Positions 45,401 through 57,502 of a DNA stretch of 64,000 nucleotides are shown here, piece after piece (position 1 is the first letter of the stretch; every line of letters starts with the position of its first letter). The stretch is taken from positions 59,119,649-59,183,648 of the forward strand of contig CM045758.1 of NCBI GenBank assembly GCA_025200525.1. Direction: 5' to 3'. The DNA comes from Camellia lanceoleosa (lineage: Eukaryota > Streptophyta > Magnoliopsida > Ericales > Theaceae). Made by a program: the position numbers and the translations under genes. The notes beneath the pieces are model-generated. The model had not been told where the DNA came from and ran no database searches. It saw only the letters and a program-made list of their open reading frames with translations.

Positions 45401-47599
45401 TTTAATGATCTTTATTACAATTTAATGCAAGGAGTTACTTAGTCCTCATTTTTATAAAATTAAACAAATAGAAAAGTACTATAGACAATATATGTGTATT
45501 ATTTCATTTTTTATTTATTACATGGCGATTTCTTATTTGATAGGGTTGCCATATAGATAATGTCACATGGTACTTTAGAATTATCTAATTAATAATTTTT
45601 CCTTCACAGGAACATAGAAGAGCCGTATTATTTCATGCATCCTCTTAATATTATACACTATATGGTAAAATATCTTCGGAATTGCAATACAGTAGGTGGG
45701 ACATTTCGGCCTTGTTTGGAAACAAATTATTTTAGTAATTTTTTGATTTTTTACGGAAAGATATGTAGAAAAATAAAGAGAGTGATGTGACAACTTATAG
45801 TGACTTTTTGGTTAAAGCATTTAGTTGCCAAACGAGACCAACGAGTTAGGTTGCAAGTAAATATTCAATTATATGAGAAATTTATGGAATTAAAAAAGGT
45901 TTCACTCTTTGCGTGAGAATTTTTCCTTGAGGATTTTCTGGAATTAAATTAGAGAACATCATTATACTCAAAAAAAAATTACAAAATTAATGGTTAGTCA
46001 TCCTCATGACTTCTACTTTCAATCCAAAATGTAGTGTGTACTATGCTCCAAACAAAAACTTCATTATTAATAAATGAAGTCAATTAAAGATTGTAAAAAG
46101 GGCCTATTTAGGATAATTATAGCCATATAATGGCAAGTGAATTCAATTTGATAAACAAATAATATTCATCTAGTTAAGACCAACCCAACATCATTTATCT
46201 CCGAAAAGGCAATATTTCAAAATTGTAAGAACAATAACCCGTCTCACCAAATTCATCAATTTACCCAAAAGAAATGAAGTTCTTGTTAAGAGTTATCATT
46301 GAATCTTTTAGAATTATCAAGGCCATCAACCACACATGTTAAATAATTTAGAAGATTTCAGAAAGATGTAGAAGGCTCCGGAAAGATTTTGAGAAATTTG
46401 AAAAATTCTAGAACATTCTATAAGGTTCCTCAACATTAGAGTTTGGAGAAATTTAGAGAAATCTAGAAGGTTTCAAAAGATTTTAGAGTATTTAAGAGAC
46501 ACTACAAACAATTAAGGTTTTAGACACCAAAATTTGGGAGCAAAATTATTTTTAGGAACCATATATTTTTGTTCTGAAAAGTGTCGTTATTATAGTTTTA
46601 GCAACGAAAATTGAAAATTAGTGATGAATTATTATCTTTTTGGGGACCAAATTTTTTATCTCAAAAAATTAACATTTTTTAGACCAAATTATTTTGTCTC
46701 TAAAAGTATATTTATTAGTGACATTAACAAAATTTTGTCTCTAAAAGTCTTATTTTTTATTTTTTGGGACAACTTTTTAGCAACTATTCTCAAGACGAAA
46801 GAAATTGGTCCCTAAATATCTTTTGCAACAAAATTTTCACTTTTAAGGATTAAAAAATTTGATCTCTAAAACTCTTATATGTTGTGATGAGAAGTATAGA
46901 AAACTCTACTACATACTAGAATAATTTAGAAAATTCTAAAACATAGTGAAAAGTATGAGTGTATACTTGAATATTTTAGAGGCTTAATAATGACACGTGG
47001 ATCAAAATGATAATAACCGTCCATTGCGGAGTTTGATGGCTATATATAAAGGGAAGTAACCCTTTTGGAAGGTATAAAGTGGAGTCAAGGACTCAAGTGT
47101 GAATGATTCAAAGTGAGGTGTCCTTGAAAGTTTCCTTTATATATTTGAGTATATGTTTGTATTTAATAAAGATTCACTTTTGTGAAATCCGTTGTGTCCC
47201 AACTCAACAGTTTGTTTAGGCTAAACCCAAAAACCCTGTATACATCTTGGAAAATAATTGACAACATATCCAAACCCTACTCACCTATTGTCAAGCCTTC
47301 AATTGAAGAAATGGAAAAACTGAAAAACCCACCAAAGCAATAACTAGCCATATAAATGTTGCACCACTAACAATAGAGAAATTGTGAAAAATGGCTAAAT
47401 AATTATACAATGTAAGTATAATATTGTTTTTCCAATTTTAAAAAATAGAAAAACAAAACTATATTCTCAAAAGTTTAAAAAATACCAAATAAATTATAAA
47501 AATATTTCAAAATTTTCATTCAAACCTAAAAAGGAAAAATACATCAATGAAAATAGTAAAAATAACCCATGTAAATAGTTTAAGCAGCATCGCTATATA
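45401..47599. other. Non-coding stretch with repeat debris
   Basis: No gene is recognised. At 46500-46870 a T-rich stretch repeats the idea GGGACCAAATTTTTTATCTC/TCTCTAAAA several times and may be an old transposon. At 47041-47051 TATATATAAAG is followed by a short transcribed-looking stretch and AATAAAG near 47165, which would fit the promoter-polyadenylation region of an unidentified LTR. No ends could be fixed. Confidence 0.45.
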
Positions 47600-47733
47600 C
47601 ACCGAATTTATTCAACCTGAATTCGCCTGAATGAGACTCTTCTTGATAAGAGTTTCCCTTTTGTGGAAAATCGCGAAAGACTATTCGCGGGAAGAGTCTC
47701 ATTCGAGCAAATTCAGGCTGAACAAATTCGGTG
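47600..47733. mobile_element. Small hairpin MITE
   Basis: Ends CACCGAATTT and its complement AAATTCGGTG. Arms of about 45 bp (including GAATGAGACTCTTC) pair with few mismatches around a loop near 47665. No ORF is present. Confidence 0.7.
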
Positions 47734-48446
47734 GATGAATCATTAATCTAGTTTAAGATATGAGGTAATTAGATTTTTGGTAGCAACAACTTAATGTTTT
47801 TGTGTCCTCGTTAAGTTTTATCAAGTTCTATCAGCTTTGATTCAACAAGAAAGTTTATGAATTTCTTGCTTCATGTAGTAGTCCTTTCTGTCCATTTGGT
47901 GAGAAGAGGATTGATTGGCTTCTTTTTCTTTTTAGTACACAGACTAACATATCACTGAAATACTTGATTTCGACAAACCCGTGATGGGTATTTTGACAGT
48001 GCATCTATGAAACCTTCTTGAAAAGCTCAAGCGAGCTAGACTTCCACAGATTCTGAAGTATCCCCAATCTGTAGCACAGAGGAACGATGCTCTAGTCTTT
48101 TTATATGACCCATAAATGATATGGCATTTGCAAAGTGAATATCACATCTATTACAATAAGCATTGGGACTGTATGTCATGTTTGAGTGATGGGTTGGGCT
48201 TCTTGATATTTAAGAAAATACAAGGCTGACACAAGATTACACAAAGAGGGAGAGAGATTAGAGTAGAAGAGAGAAAGAAACAGAGGAAAGAGAAAGGGAG
48301 CTTTCAAGAAAGACTACTCGCTGACATAGAAATTTTTCACAGAGAGAGAGAGAGAGAGAGTGAAAGGGAATGAGCCTTTACATAGGCTTCAATAGACGTT
48401 CACCATGTTTGTTTGGCTTTTTGGGAGGGGGATTTGACTAATAGTC
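47734..48446. other. Non-coding stretch with GA-rich tract
   Basis: No gene is seen. The region 48238-48362 is purine-rich and ends in a perfect (GA)n microsatellite at about 48343-48360. Confidence 0.5.
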
Positions 48447-48600
48447 CGAGGAAATTAGGTGCCCACACGCCTGATCGTGTGATGACGATAAATGTGGGGA
48501 ATGTTTGAGGTGTCCACATGCCCAATCATGTGAAGAAGATAAATTTGGAAAGTGTGAGGTGCCCACTGGTCCATCCGTGTGACGACGGAGAGTGTGGAAT
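48447..48600. repeat. Tandem repeat of about 64 bp, 2.5 copies
   Basis: Units start at GAGGTGCCCAC / GAGGTGTCCAC (about 48447, 48508 and 48556) and contain a GTGTGATGACGA core. A TA microsatellite follows at 48631-48650. Confidence 0.6.
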
Positions 48601-48650
48601 GGTTTGGAAACATTTCATATTCTTCTGCATATATATATATATATATATAT

Positions 48651-49400
48651 ACTTATGTGGATTTGTTTGAATAAAAGTCTTGGAGCAACAGATTTTGAGA
48701 TTACACATGATTATATCAAATGTTTATATACCTTGTTAAATGTATTTTCTACCGGGCATTAGTTCATTCCTATCATAACAAACATTTCAAGTTATGACGA
48801 TGTACCTCCACTCAATTATGAATTGGTAGAGATCTTGATGGAGCACGAAAAGTTTATTTTGGATGTTTTGTGTGATTATAGCCACTGGGGTTATGTGTTT
48901 GGAATAGAAATTCCACTTATGTGTGCAATCAAAGCCCTAGCCTTGAAAGATGTAAATCCTCTTTGGGCATTTTGTTGTATCTCCTTTATTTCTTGAAGTA
49001 TAATGTATTGTTATTGTGATCGCTAATGTTGTAAATTGAAAATGTAACTTCTATGAGAAAGATAAACACTGGACTTATGAAATAGTTGTACTTTAATTAA
49101 TTTTCTATAATTCTTCTTTATACTTCGAAATTGGAGATTAATAAAGGATGGCAATTATAAATTGGTTTAAAATATTAGGGCGTTACAATGGGTATTTGTA
49201 CGCATGGAAAATTTCAACCAATTACAAATTGCCATGTACTACAAAGGCCTACAAAATATGGCATAATTATTAGGAAATTAAATCTTGCCACGTGTCTAAT
49301 TGGTCTCAAATCAAGATTACATGGTGGTCAAATTAAATATTGCCATGTGTTAAAGCGATGTAGTAAGTTTTTGACTAATCAAATTAAGTCATAGTGATGG
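48651..49400. other. Non-coding stretch, possible LTR 3' end
   Basis: No gene is seen. GGGCGTTACAATGG near 49178-49190 resembles the end of a chromovirus-type LTR, preceded by AATAAAGG (polyadenylation-like), but the other end was not found. A phrase TTGCCATGT(G/A) recurs at about 49226 and 49340. Confidence 0.35.
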
Positions 49401-50632
49401 TGTGACACCCCAAAATATATTTTTTTAATCTTTGAAAAAAAAATGGAATTATAACATTTTTTTTGGGACCATAGTAGAATATGGGGAACTTGTACAAATT
49501 GTTGCTTCAGAAACCATGTGGGATGTGTGGAAATGAAACCACATGGTGACACAGTGGTGCATAGTGAGGGTTTTATCACTTATAAATAAGTGAGTTGCTT
49601 GGTAAGGAAATCACAGAAAAATAAATAAATAAATAACAAACGAGAGGTATATGAGAGAGTGAGCCGGGATCAGTAGTGAAAGTTAAGAATTAATATTGAG
49701 GTGAGTTTTATTATATTTTGAGCTACCATAAACTGTTTTATGTAAAATCTATTTTGTAAATTATATTAGTTTTTAAGTATGTAATTTGTTAAATGAACCC
49801 TATTTGTTTAAACAGGAAACCCATAGATATAATAATTTTCTAAAATGTATTTTTAAACAATTATTTGTACATAATCATTGACCCCGTGATAGTCCCATGC
49901 CTTGGGAAAACTTTAATATCCATTGGCCTTCTGACGTCCTACGCCTTGGGGGACTTTAATATCCATTAGCCCTTTGAATTGTCACTTTATGTGTCCTTTT
50001 GTTTTGTTTTGTTGTCACTTTAAGTGACTCTCTATTTGTTATGAATCCACGGACCCTTTGTTCTGTTCTGTTGTCATTTTTGTGACCCTCTAAAGGTCCC
50101 ATGCCCGGGGACTCAAATATCTGGCCCTCTGAAGGTCCCATGCCTCGGGCCTCAATTATCTGGCCCTTTGAAGGTCCTATGTTTAGGGGACTTAAATATC
50201 CATTGACCCTTTGTTCTGTTCTGTTCTGTACCGTAGTTATGATTATTTTGCTCATATAATTTATCTATCATATGTTTGTTATTTAAAACAATTTTTGCAA
50301 ATGATTTTCTTTTTAGCCCAATAATTATTCATGGTGATTTTTATACCTTTATGCTCTCAGTATAATATTTCTCACTCTGTCATGTACTTATAATTGTTAA
50401 CCACTTTCAGGTGATGAAGTAAGGGACTTGTTCCCTTGTCTTTATGTTGGTGTAGCTGGATTAGGGCTTGGGTAGACACAGGCACTTTGTAACCATAATT
50501 TTAGCTCTGACAATGCAAATAAATAAAAGCTCCAATATATATTTTTGATTATATAAATATTTGGGTACCATTTTATTTTATTCTGCTGTGTTTTTAATTT
50601 GATACACTAGGTACCGAGTTTGGGTCATGACA
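49401..50632 (+). repeat. 5' LTR of the outer element
   Basis: 1232 bp, begins TGTGACACCCC and ends GGGTCATGACA. It contains degenerate repeats of about 45-60 bp (GGTCCCATGCC...CTTTAATATCC, about 49880-50210) and TTTGTTCTGTTCTGTTGTC words. ORFs here are repeat translations. Confidence 0.8.
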
Positions 50633-50636
50633 AAAA

Positions 50637-50648
50637 TGGTATTAGAGC
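50637..50648 (+). other. Primer-binding site, diverged initiator tRNA-Met type
   Basis: TGGTATTAGAGC, one base different from the usual TGGTATCAGAGC (C to T), four bases after the LTR. Confidence 0.8.
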
Positions 50649-51007
50649 AATGGCTTTTCTAAAACAAACACACCAAAAAAAAAAAAAAAAAAAACCAAAT
50701 TGGAGCATAGGACACATGCACAATTAAGAAGTAGGGTAAGGAGTGTTTTGCATGGATTCACCTTGTGTAAAAATTGTCATGTTTGTCACTCTTCAATCAC
50801 TACTCTATTGGAAGCAAAGAAAAGTCGAGAGGATATGTTTTGTCCTCCTTCAATCACTATTTTGCCAAAAGCAAAGAAAAGCTGAAGGGATATTTATGTG
50901 AATGATGTGTGCATTTTGTTTTGTGTGAATTAAGTGTAATGATTAAGAATTAGCATGAACGAATAAGAATTGTGGAGTGGGTTCATTAAAACTTTTATTC
51001 TGTAGTT

Positions 51008-51329
51008 ATGGCTAATTATGGAAATAGTACTGGATCAATGTTTGTTGGAGCTGAATTAGTAGAAACAATAGTAGAAAGAACTATTGCTAGCTTCTAGCAA
51101 GTCTTGCAAAATAACGTAACCAATGGCATATCAGAAAATCGAGAAGGACCTAGTATAATAAAGCAATTCCAAGACCTAAAACCTTCAAAATTCACAGGGG
51201 ATTCAAACCCATTGCTGGCAGAAGCTTGGGGTAGGGACATGGAAAAAAATTTCCATACACTACCTTGTACTAAAGCCCAAAAGGTGACTTTTGCCACCTT
51301 CACCTTTAAAGAAGATGCCCAAGAGTGGT
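51008..51329 (+). pseudogene. Gag 5' part of the outer element
   Basis: ATG 51008 (MANYGNSTGSMF) has a stop at 51095-51097 and then is open: PSKFTGDSNPLLAEAWGRDM and KVTFATFTFKEDAQEW are typical of Ty3/gypsy gag. At 51329 the inner chromovirus starts. Beyond 63962 the gag continues with TGA where the second Trp of the WW pair is expected (a TGG to TGA change). Confidence 0.8.
51325..51329. repeat. Target-site duplication GTGGT (left; right copy 63958-63962)
   Basis: GTGGT on both sides of the inner chromovirus. The gag reading frame of the outer element joins across it. Confidence 0.92.
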
Positions 51330-52630
51330 TATAGCAATTTCGGTTTTGAACTGTCTCTTGTGGTGTTCCGGACTCGGGTTGGTATGGTTTAGATGGATGT
51401 ACGTACCTTGTTTTCCCTTCTCTTTCCCTTATTTTGGTTATTGGGTTGCAGTCATGTGTTTGGGACAGGTTGGTTACTTGTTTTTTCAAACCTTTGTTGT
51501 CTAGATTTTGGTTTCTCCGCTCGAGCGGGCATTCTTGCGCTCGAGCGGACGTCACAAATTTTGCTTTATGCTCGAGTGAGCAGTATGGCGCTCGAGCGGG
51601 GTCTGCATCTGCAAAACTGCTGGAAGCACGTATTTCACGCTCAAGTGTAAAGTTTCACGCTTGGGCGGACCTTTGTGTCTGAGGCTCGAGCGAGGAGTTC
51701 CACACTAGAGCGGACCATGTTATATCAGTCCGTAAAGATAATATTTCAGATCTGTTTTTTAGCTGTCTCTCTCTCTCTCTAAAACTCTCCAAAATTTCAA
51801 ATCTTGACCCTCTTTCTCTAAAATACTCATTCTCTCTACATTTTCACCTAGATCCATGGAGATCTTCACTCTAGTGTCTTTGATAAAAAGGTAGAGTGCA
51901 TAAAGAGCTTCATTTTGATCCAAGAAGAAATTGGTTTCGTCATCTTTGAAGTTTTTCCTTGTTGTTGGTTCTTTTACACTTAAGGTAGGGATTTTCTACA
52001 CTCTCATATAGTTTTTAGCTTAGTTATTTGTTATTATGTATAGATGATGAGATTTGGTTGTGGTTTGGATAAATCTAGGATTTGGTTGTGAAATGGAAAT
52101 AGGGGTTTTTGATGAATATGAGGTAAATGAGTATGAGGCTTGAATATAAGATCAGGTTGTGCCGAAATAGTTGATTTTGGTGTTTGGGTTGATATTTGGT
52201 AAAAGGGGGATTTTTTGCTCTAATTTGATTAAATCATTATTTTGTATAAATAATTGGAATTAATATTGAAAATGTGAAATTGGATGGTTATGGATATAGA
52301 TGGTGGAATTAGATATGTATTATCTCACATCTTGGAAGTTTCGAATAAACTATTTATCTTGAGATTGAATATCTGTTTAGAGATAAATGTATTGGGCTGT
52401 TGGTGGAGGATAGCTATGATTGTTGTAAAAATTGCATGAGGATTAGGAGATTTAATGCTAATCCATTGTTAGGTGTCATTGAATATGACCATGTTTATAA
52501 ATACATTGTATATGTATGTTTGTTGGGAGGAGAAAGGGGATGGACTCCATTGTTTGCTTAAAGGAGAAATGGGATGGACACCAGCAAAAGCAAGTTGGCC
52601 GGAGTGTCCTAGGTAAAAGACCTGAAATCT

Positions 52631-52664
<34 letters not shown>

Positions 52665-53245
52665 CTGATTCCTGCGGACGAAGTATCCGTTAAATGACAG
52701 ATTGAGAAGTATAGATGAAGTGGAAATGAATTGAAAAATAATGGACTTAACTTATGAGTTCAGATGTCTAGATGAATTGGTAATGAATTGAAGGAAAATG
52801 GATTAAGGCTTGAACAACTTAGCATGATATGAATATGCAAGTTTGTGGATGTTTTTGTATCAGCTTTGTTTATGCACATGGTACTTATATCTTTACTAAA
52901 CCTCATATATTGTGTTTTCTACTGGGCTATGGCTCACCCTATATGGGAACATTATTTTTAGGTATAGGTGATATGCTTCTACCAAGGCAATAGCGTGGAC
53001 AGACTTTGTGAAGCAAGAGCTTCTTATTTGTGTTTTGTTATATATATATAGCCAAGGGCTTTATTTGTAATGAGATGTGCTCACTTTTATGTAACCAAGC
53101 AATGACTTGGGAAGATGTAAGCCTGCCTGGCATTTAACTGTATGTTAAGCTTTTATAAACAAACTCCGATGAATGAAAGCATTTTATTTTTGTTATATCT
53201 TCCGCATAACAGTTGGATTTATTGTATTATTTTGGGGGCGTGACA
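51330..53245 (+). repeat. 5' LTR of the inner chromovirus
   Basis: Begins TATAGCAATTTCGG, ends GGGGGCGTGACA. The CTCGAG-type palindrome cluster (CGCTCGAGCGGGC variants) lies at 51519-51715. TC microsatellite near 51766-51780; TA/TG microsatellite at 52633-52664. It matches 62115-63957. Confidence 0.9.
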
Positions 53246-53248
53246 ACT

Positions 53249-53260
53249 TGGTATAAGAGC
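53249..53260 (+). other. Primer-binding site, diverged initiator tRNA-Met type
   Basis: TGGTATAAGAGC, one base from the consensus, three bases after the 5' LTR. Confidence 0.8.
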
Positions 53261-53648
53261 GTACCGGGTTTGAATACTTTGGGTACGTGGGAAGTGGTTA
53301 GTACCACAATGGGTTTGTCTCGCTTGATTGAGGCGTTAGCATGTACTGTATGCGTATGTGATAACATACTTATATGATTATGTAAGTATGGAATTTAGTT
53401 CCTAAGATGTTGATTGAGCCTACGGGTTTGTGGAAGTCCTATTAGAAGAGCATTTGATCACTGTTATTTCTAATTGGAATTTTAGCAACGTCGCGGGACG
53501 GTCATTATCTAGGAAGGAAATTCGTATGTGTTTATGTGATTACATGCCTATGCAGAGTGATTTATTGTTGTCCAATGCATTAGGACGCAAATAAGTTAGC
53601 TTCGGCACATTTGTAAAAGTGCTAATACCTGTTGTTACCTTTATTAGG

Positions 53649-54235
53649 ATGTTAGGACGTGGACGTGGTGGTGGTAGGCGTGGTAGGCCTAGGAGGCATG
53701 AGATGCCTTTACCGGTTGATACTCCAGTACATGAAGAAGGAGTTGGTCAGGCCAATGTAGCCGAACCGATTGGTCAACAGGCTATGGGCGCCTTAGCCCG
53801 CGAAATGGCTGGAGCATTGAGGGAATCTATGGAAATTCTCAAGACTGAGAATCAAGTCCAGGCTTAGATAGTTGAGTCAAGGCCTTCTTTTTTGAAGAGG
53901 GAGTTTTTCCGATCGAATCTGAATGAGTTTTTGGGTGATCCCAAGGAGCTACTGAAGGCAGATAAGTGGCTAGAATAGATATTGAAGACATTCGAGATGC
54001 TTGGCATCGAGGATGATCAGTTGAAGGTGACCTTGGCATCTTTCCAACTGAAATGGGATGTAGGTCAGTGGTGGAAGTATGCACGTAGACGCATTGGGGT
54101 GACTTGGGAGGCTTTTGTCATCGCCTTTCAGGGCAAGTTTCTGCCTCTCACAATTAGGGAGAAAATGAGAGATTAGTTCTCTAAGTTGGTGCAGTTGAAC
54201 ACACCAGTGGCTGAGTTTGAAGCTACTTTTACTAG
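53649..54235 (+). pseudogene. Gag 5' part of the inner chromovirus
   Basis: ATG 53649 (MLGRGRGGGRRGRPRRHEMP, Arg/Gly-rich) leads into a gag capsid region (FLGDPKELLKADKWLE, GQWWKYARRRIGVTWEAF). Stops at about 53866, 53976 and 54174 are of the CAG to TAG kind. The last 116 bp are repeated at 57503-57618, where the gene continues. Confidence 0.82.
54120..54235. repeat. 116 bp direct duplication, left copy (right copy 57503-57618)
   Basis: ATCGCCTTTCAGGGC...ACTTTTACTAG is present in apparently identical form on both sides of the foreign fragment 54236-57502, including the same in-frame TAG. It is far longer than an integrase target duplication. Confidence 0.88.
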
Positions 54236-54604
54236 AGCACTAGGTTACCCTAGACTAGTGAGAGTTTAGGTGATCCTCGGATTGTGAAAATATGGGTTAG
54301 CTGGTTTAGTTTGGTGAGGAGATTATTCTAAATTTTTAACGAATTCTTCTTGTGTGTTTAACTTGAAGGTGATGGTTGGAAGATATCTTTAATCTCTTTC
54401 ACAAACCTATTAGAGTACTTTTGATACCGGTACCTCTCATCCTTTCATATCTAGGCAGTTTGTAGAAAGAGAACATATTGTTACTACCTCCTTGTCTAGA
54501 CCTATTCGTGTTGAGACCCCTTTAGGAGGGGTAGTACTCTTTATGAAACGTGTAAAGATTTTGAAATTGACTTTGCGGGTAGAGTTTTATTTGCGGACCT
54601 AATA

Positions 54605-54796
54605 GTGTTAGGGTTTGAGGGGTTTGTAGTTATTTTGGGTATGGATTGGCTGCGGAAGCATTTTGTGACTCTAGATTGTGCTGGAAAGACGGTGAATGTA
54701 GATATTCCCGGTATGCCACGACTTACTCACACTTATAGCGATGGAGGAGAGTCAGTGATGACGAGTTTTCTATGCTCGGTTGAAATCCCTAAGTAG
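54605..54796 (+). pseudogene. Retropepsin relic of the foreign fragment
   Basis: Open piece with VVILGMDWLRKHFVTLDC, the second conserved block of chromovirus protease. The first block, DTGTSH, lies at about 54422 in another frame. Stops and frameshifts separate it from the short RT start that follows. Confidence 0.6.
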
Positions 54797-55457
54797 GACA
54801 TTAGTGAGGTAGATGTGGTACGTGAGTTTGAAGATGTATTTCAGGAGATACATAGACCTCCACCCCGACGGGTAGTAGAATTGTGCATTGATTTAGTGTC
54901 AGGAACTGCACCCGGAGCTTTTTGTTAGTACTCTTTCCTATTGAATCTCGGGACGAGATTCTTTTGAGGTGTGTATATTGTAGCGACCCTAATTTTCTTT
55001 AGTCATTATTTATTATTATTATGGTTATTATTATCTTATTTTATTTTTGACTTTATTAATTGTGTGGTCACATGAGAGTTAATGTAATATTTAATGGATT
55101 TAATGTTGTAATTATTAATTGTGTGGGTTACATGAGAATTTATTGTGATATTTAATGAATTTAACGTGGTGATTAATTAATTTAATGTGTTATTTAATTA
55201 TATATAATTAATCCAAATCTTTAAATATTTATGTTGGTTATATATATATATATAAAAAAAAAGGAGTGTTATATATATTTATATATATATAATCTTATAT
55301 TTATATATATATTATAATCATGTGTCTTTTATATTATATAATATTATATAATAGTCATATTTAATTAGAATAGGGAATTAGGTTATTTAAACTTAGGTTA
55401 TTGTTATGCGTGGAGAATTATCAGCAGAGCAGCTGCCGGGTGTCGTGGGAGAGAGAG

Positions 55458-55492
<35 letters not shown>
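55458..55492. repeat. GA microsatellite
   Basis: Perfect AG run of about 30 bp in a purine-rich context, inside the foreign LTR. Confidence 0.8.
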
Positions 55493-55493
<1 letters not shown>

Positions 55494-55689
55494 AAAGAAA
55501 AGTAAAAAAAAAAGAATGAGTTTTGGATTTACTTTGGTGGTTCAATTAATCTTCTTGGTCTTGCTTCAATCTTCAAAAATAATAGTGAGTACAAACCCTA
55601 TTTTCCTTGATTATGTTTGATTTGTTAGTTTATTTATTTATTTATGTTATTAGGTTGATGTGATTTGATATTTTTGTATGTGGATGTAG

Positions 55690-57165
55690 AGGATGAATTA
55701 ACTTAATTATTTTGATTAGTGTCTATGAGATGTTTAGGGTTTTTAGATGATAGATTAATTTTATTTAATTTGATTAGTGGAACGTGTAAAATTTAGGGTT
55801 CTCAGATGATTGATTTATTTTAATTAATTTGATTAGGGATATATATAAGGTTTAGGGTGTTTAAATGATTATTGATTTTATTATTTTTTTTTTAGATGAT
55901 TGATTAATCTAATTATTTTGATTAGTGTATATGCGATATTTAGAGTTCTTAGATGATTAATTTATTTTAATTAATTTGATTAGTGGTACGTGAAAGGTTT
56001 AGGGTTCTTAGAGGTTTGATTAATCTTAATTAATTTGAGTAGTGATATGTGCAAGGTTTAGTGTTCTTAGATGAGTGATTAATTTATTTTAATTAATTTG
56101 ATTAGTGGTACGTGAAAGGTTTAGGGCTCTTAGAGGTTTGATTAATCTTAATTAATTTGATTAGTGATATGTGCAAGGTTTAGTGTTCTTAGATGAGTGA
56201 TTAATTTTAATTAATTTGGTTAGTGGTACGTGTAAGGTGTAAGATTTTTACATAATTAATTGATCGTAATTATTTTAATTAGTTGGTTATGTAAGGTTCG
56301 AGATTTTTAGATGATCGATTAATTTTAATTATGTTGATTAGATGTATAGGTAAGGTTTAAGATTTTTAGATAATTAATTGAACGTAATTATTTCGATTAG
56401 TTGGGTATGTAAGGTTTGGGATTCTTAGAAGATTGATTAATTTTAATTATGTTGATTAGATGTATAGGTAAGGTTTAAGATTTTTAGATAATTAATTGAT
56501 CGTAATTATTTTGATTAGTTGGGTATGTAAGGTTTATAATTTTTAGATGATTGACTAATTTTTAATTATTTTGATTAGACGTGTATGTAAGGTTTAGAGT
56601 TTTCGGATGATTGTTTGATTTTAATTATTTAAATTAGTTGAGTATGTAAGGTTTAGGGTTTTATTTTGGGTGACGTTATTAATTCTTTGAGTGATTCTTT
56701 GATCTTCAAAAATAATTTTAAGTAGAAAACCCACTTCCCTTGATTTATGTTTAATTTGTTGTATTTATTTTTATTTGTTTGATGTTAGTTTGATTTTGTT
56801 TTTACATAAAGATGATAGATTAATTTTAATTATTTTGATTAGTTGTGGATATAAGATTTAGGGTTATAGATGATATATTGATTTTAATTATTTTGACTAG
56901 TAGTGTATGTAAAGTTTAGGGTTCTTAGATAAGTGATCGATTTTAATTACTTTGATTAGTTGTGTAGGTAAAGTTTAGGGTTTTTAGATGATTAATTAAG
57001 TTTAATTATTTTTATTAGTTGTGTATGTAAGATTTAGGATTTTTAGATGATTAATTGATTTTAATTATTTTGATTAGTTGTATATGTAAAGTTTAGGATT
57101 TCTAGATGATTGATTGATTTCAATTATTTTCATTAGTGGTGTATGCAAGGTTTATGTTTTTTTTT
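55690..57165. repeat. Degenerate minisatellite of about 55-65 bp units
   Basis: More than 20 degenerate units with the wording TTTTAATTATTTTGATTAG, then a GTATGT(G/A)(A/T)AGGTTTAGGG-like block, then TTTTTAGATGATTGA. It makes up most of the foreign LTR and has no coding potential. Confidence 0.8.
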
Positions 57166-57502
57166 TTTTTTTATGTATTTATTTTATGGATTTAATCACA
57201 CTCATAATTATATGAAATTGGAATAAACTTAGAATCCATAGATATTGGTTAGAGGATGGATTGGTTTGTTGTTGGTATTTATTTATTTGATGTTGGTTTG
57301 ATTTTGTATTTGCATGTAGATGATGGATTAATTTCATTATTTGGTTAGATGTATATGTAGTGTTTATGGTTTTTATATGTATTCATTTTATGATTATAAT
57401 CACACTCCCGAATGTATGAAACTAAAATTAATTAGAACCCGTAAATAAATTCCTTGTACTCCACCATGACTCCATGGATTGTTATTTTATTTGAGTGATG
57501 GT

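Larger units (their letters stand above)
54236..57502 (+). mobile_element. Foreign retroelement fragment inside gag
   Basis: It contains a retropepsin relic (GATACCGGTACCTCTCAT reads DTGTSH, about 54422, and VILGMDWL near 54630), the very start of an RT region (FEDVF...IDLVSGTAPG, to about 54930), a CGGGACGAGATTCTTTT phrase typical of the chromovirus 3' end, and then an LTR starting TGTAGCGACCC at 54979. The body of RT, RNase H and integrase is deleted. The LTR has no recognisable end before 57502. It is thus a deleted 3' piece of another chromovirus and not a clean integrase-mediated insertion. Confidence 0.7.

Noticed and set aside
48238..48362. CRISPR-like or satellite array in the GA-rich tract.
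   Set aside because: Simple purine microsatellite in a plant genome; no spacers.
55690..57165. Interstitial telomere repeat because of TTTAGGG words.
   Set aside because: The word occurs once per ~60 bp unit and never in tandem.
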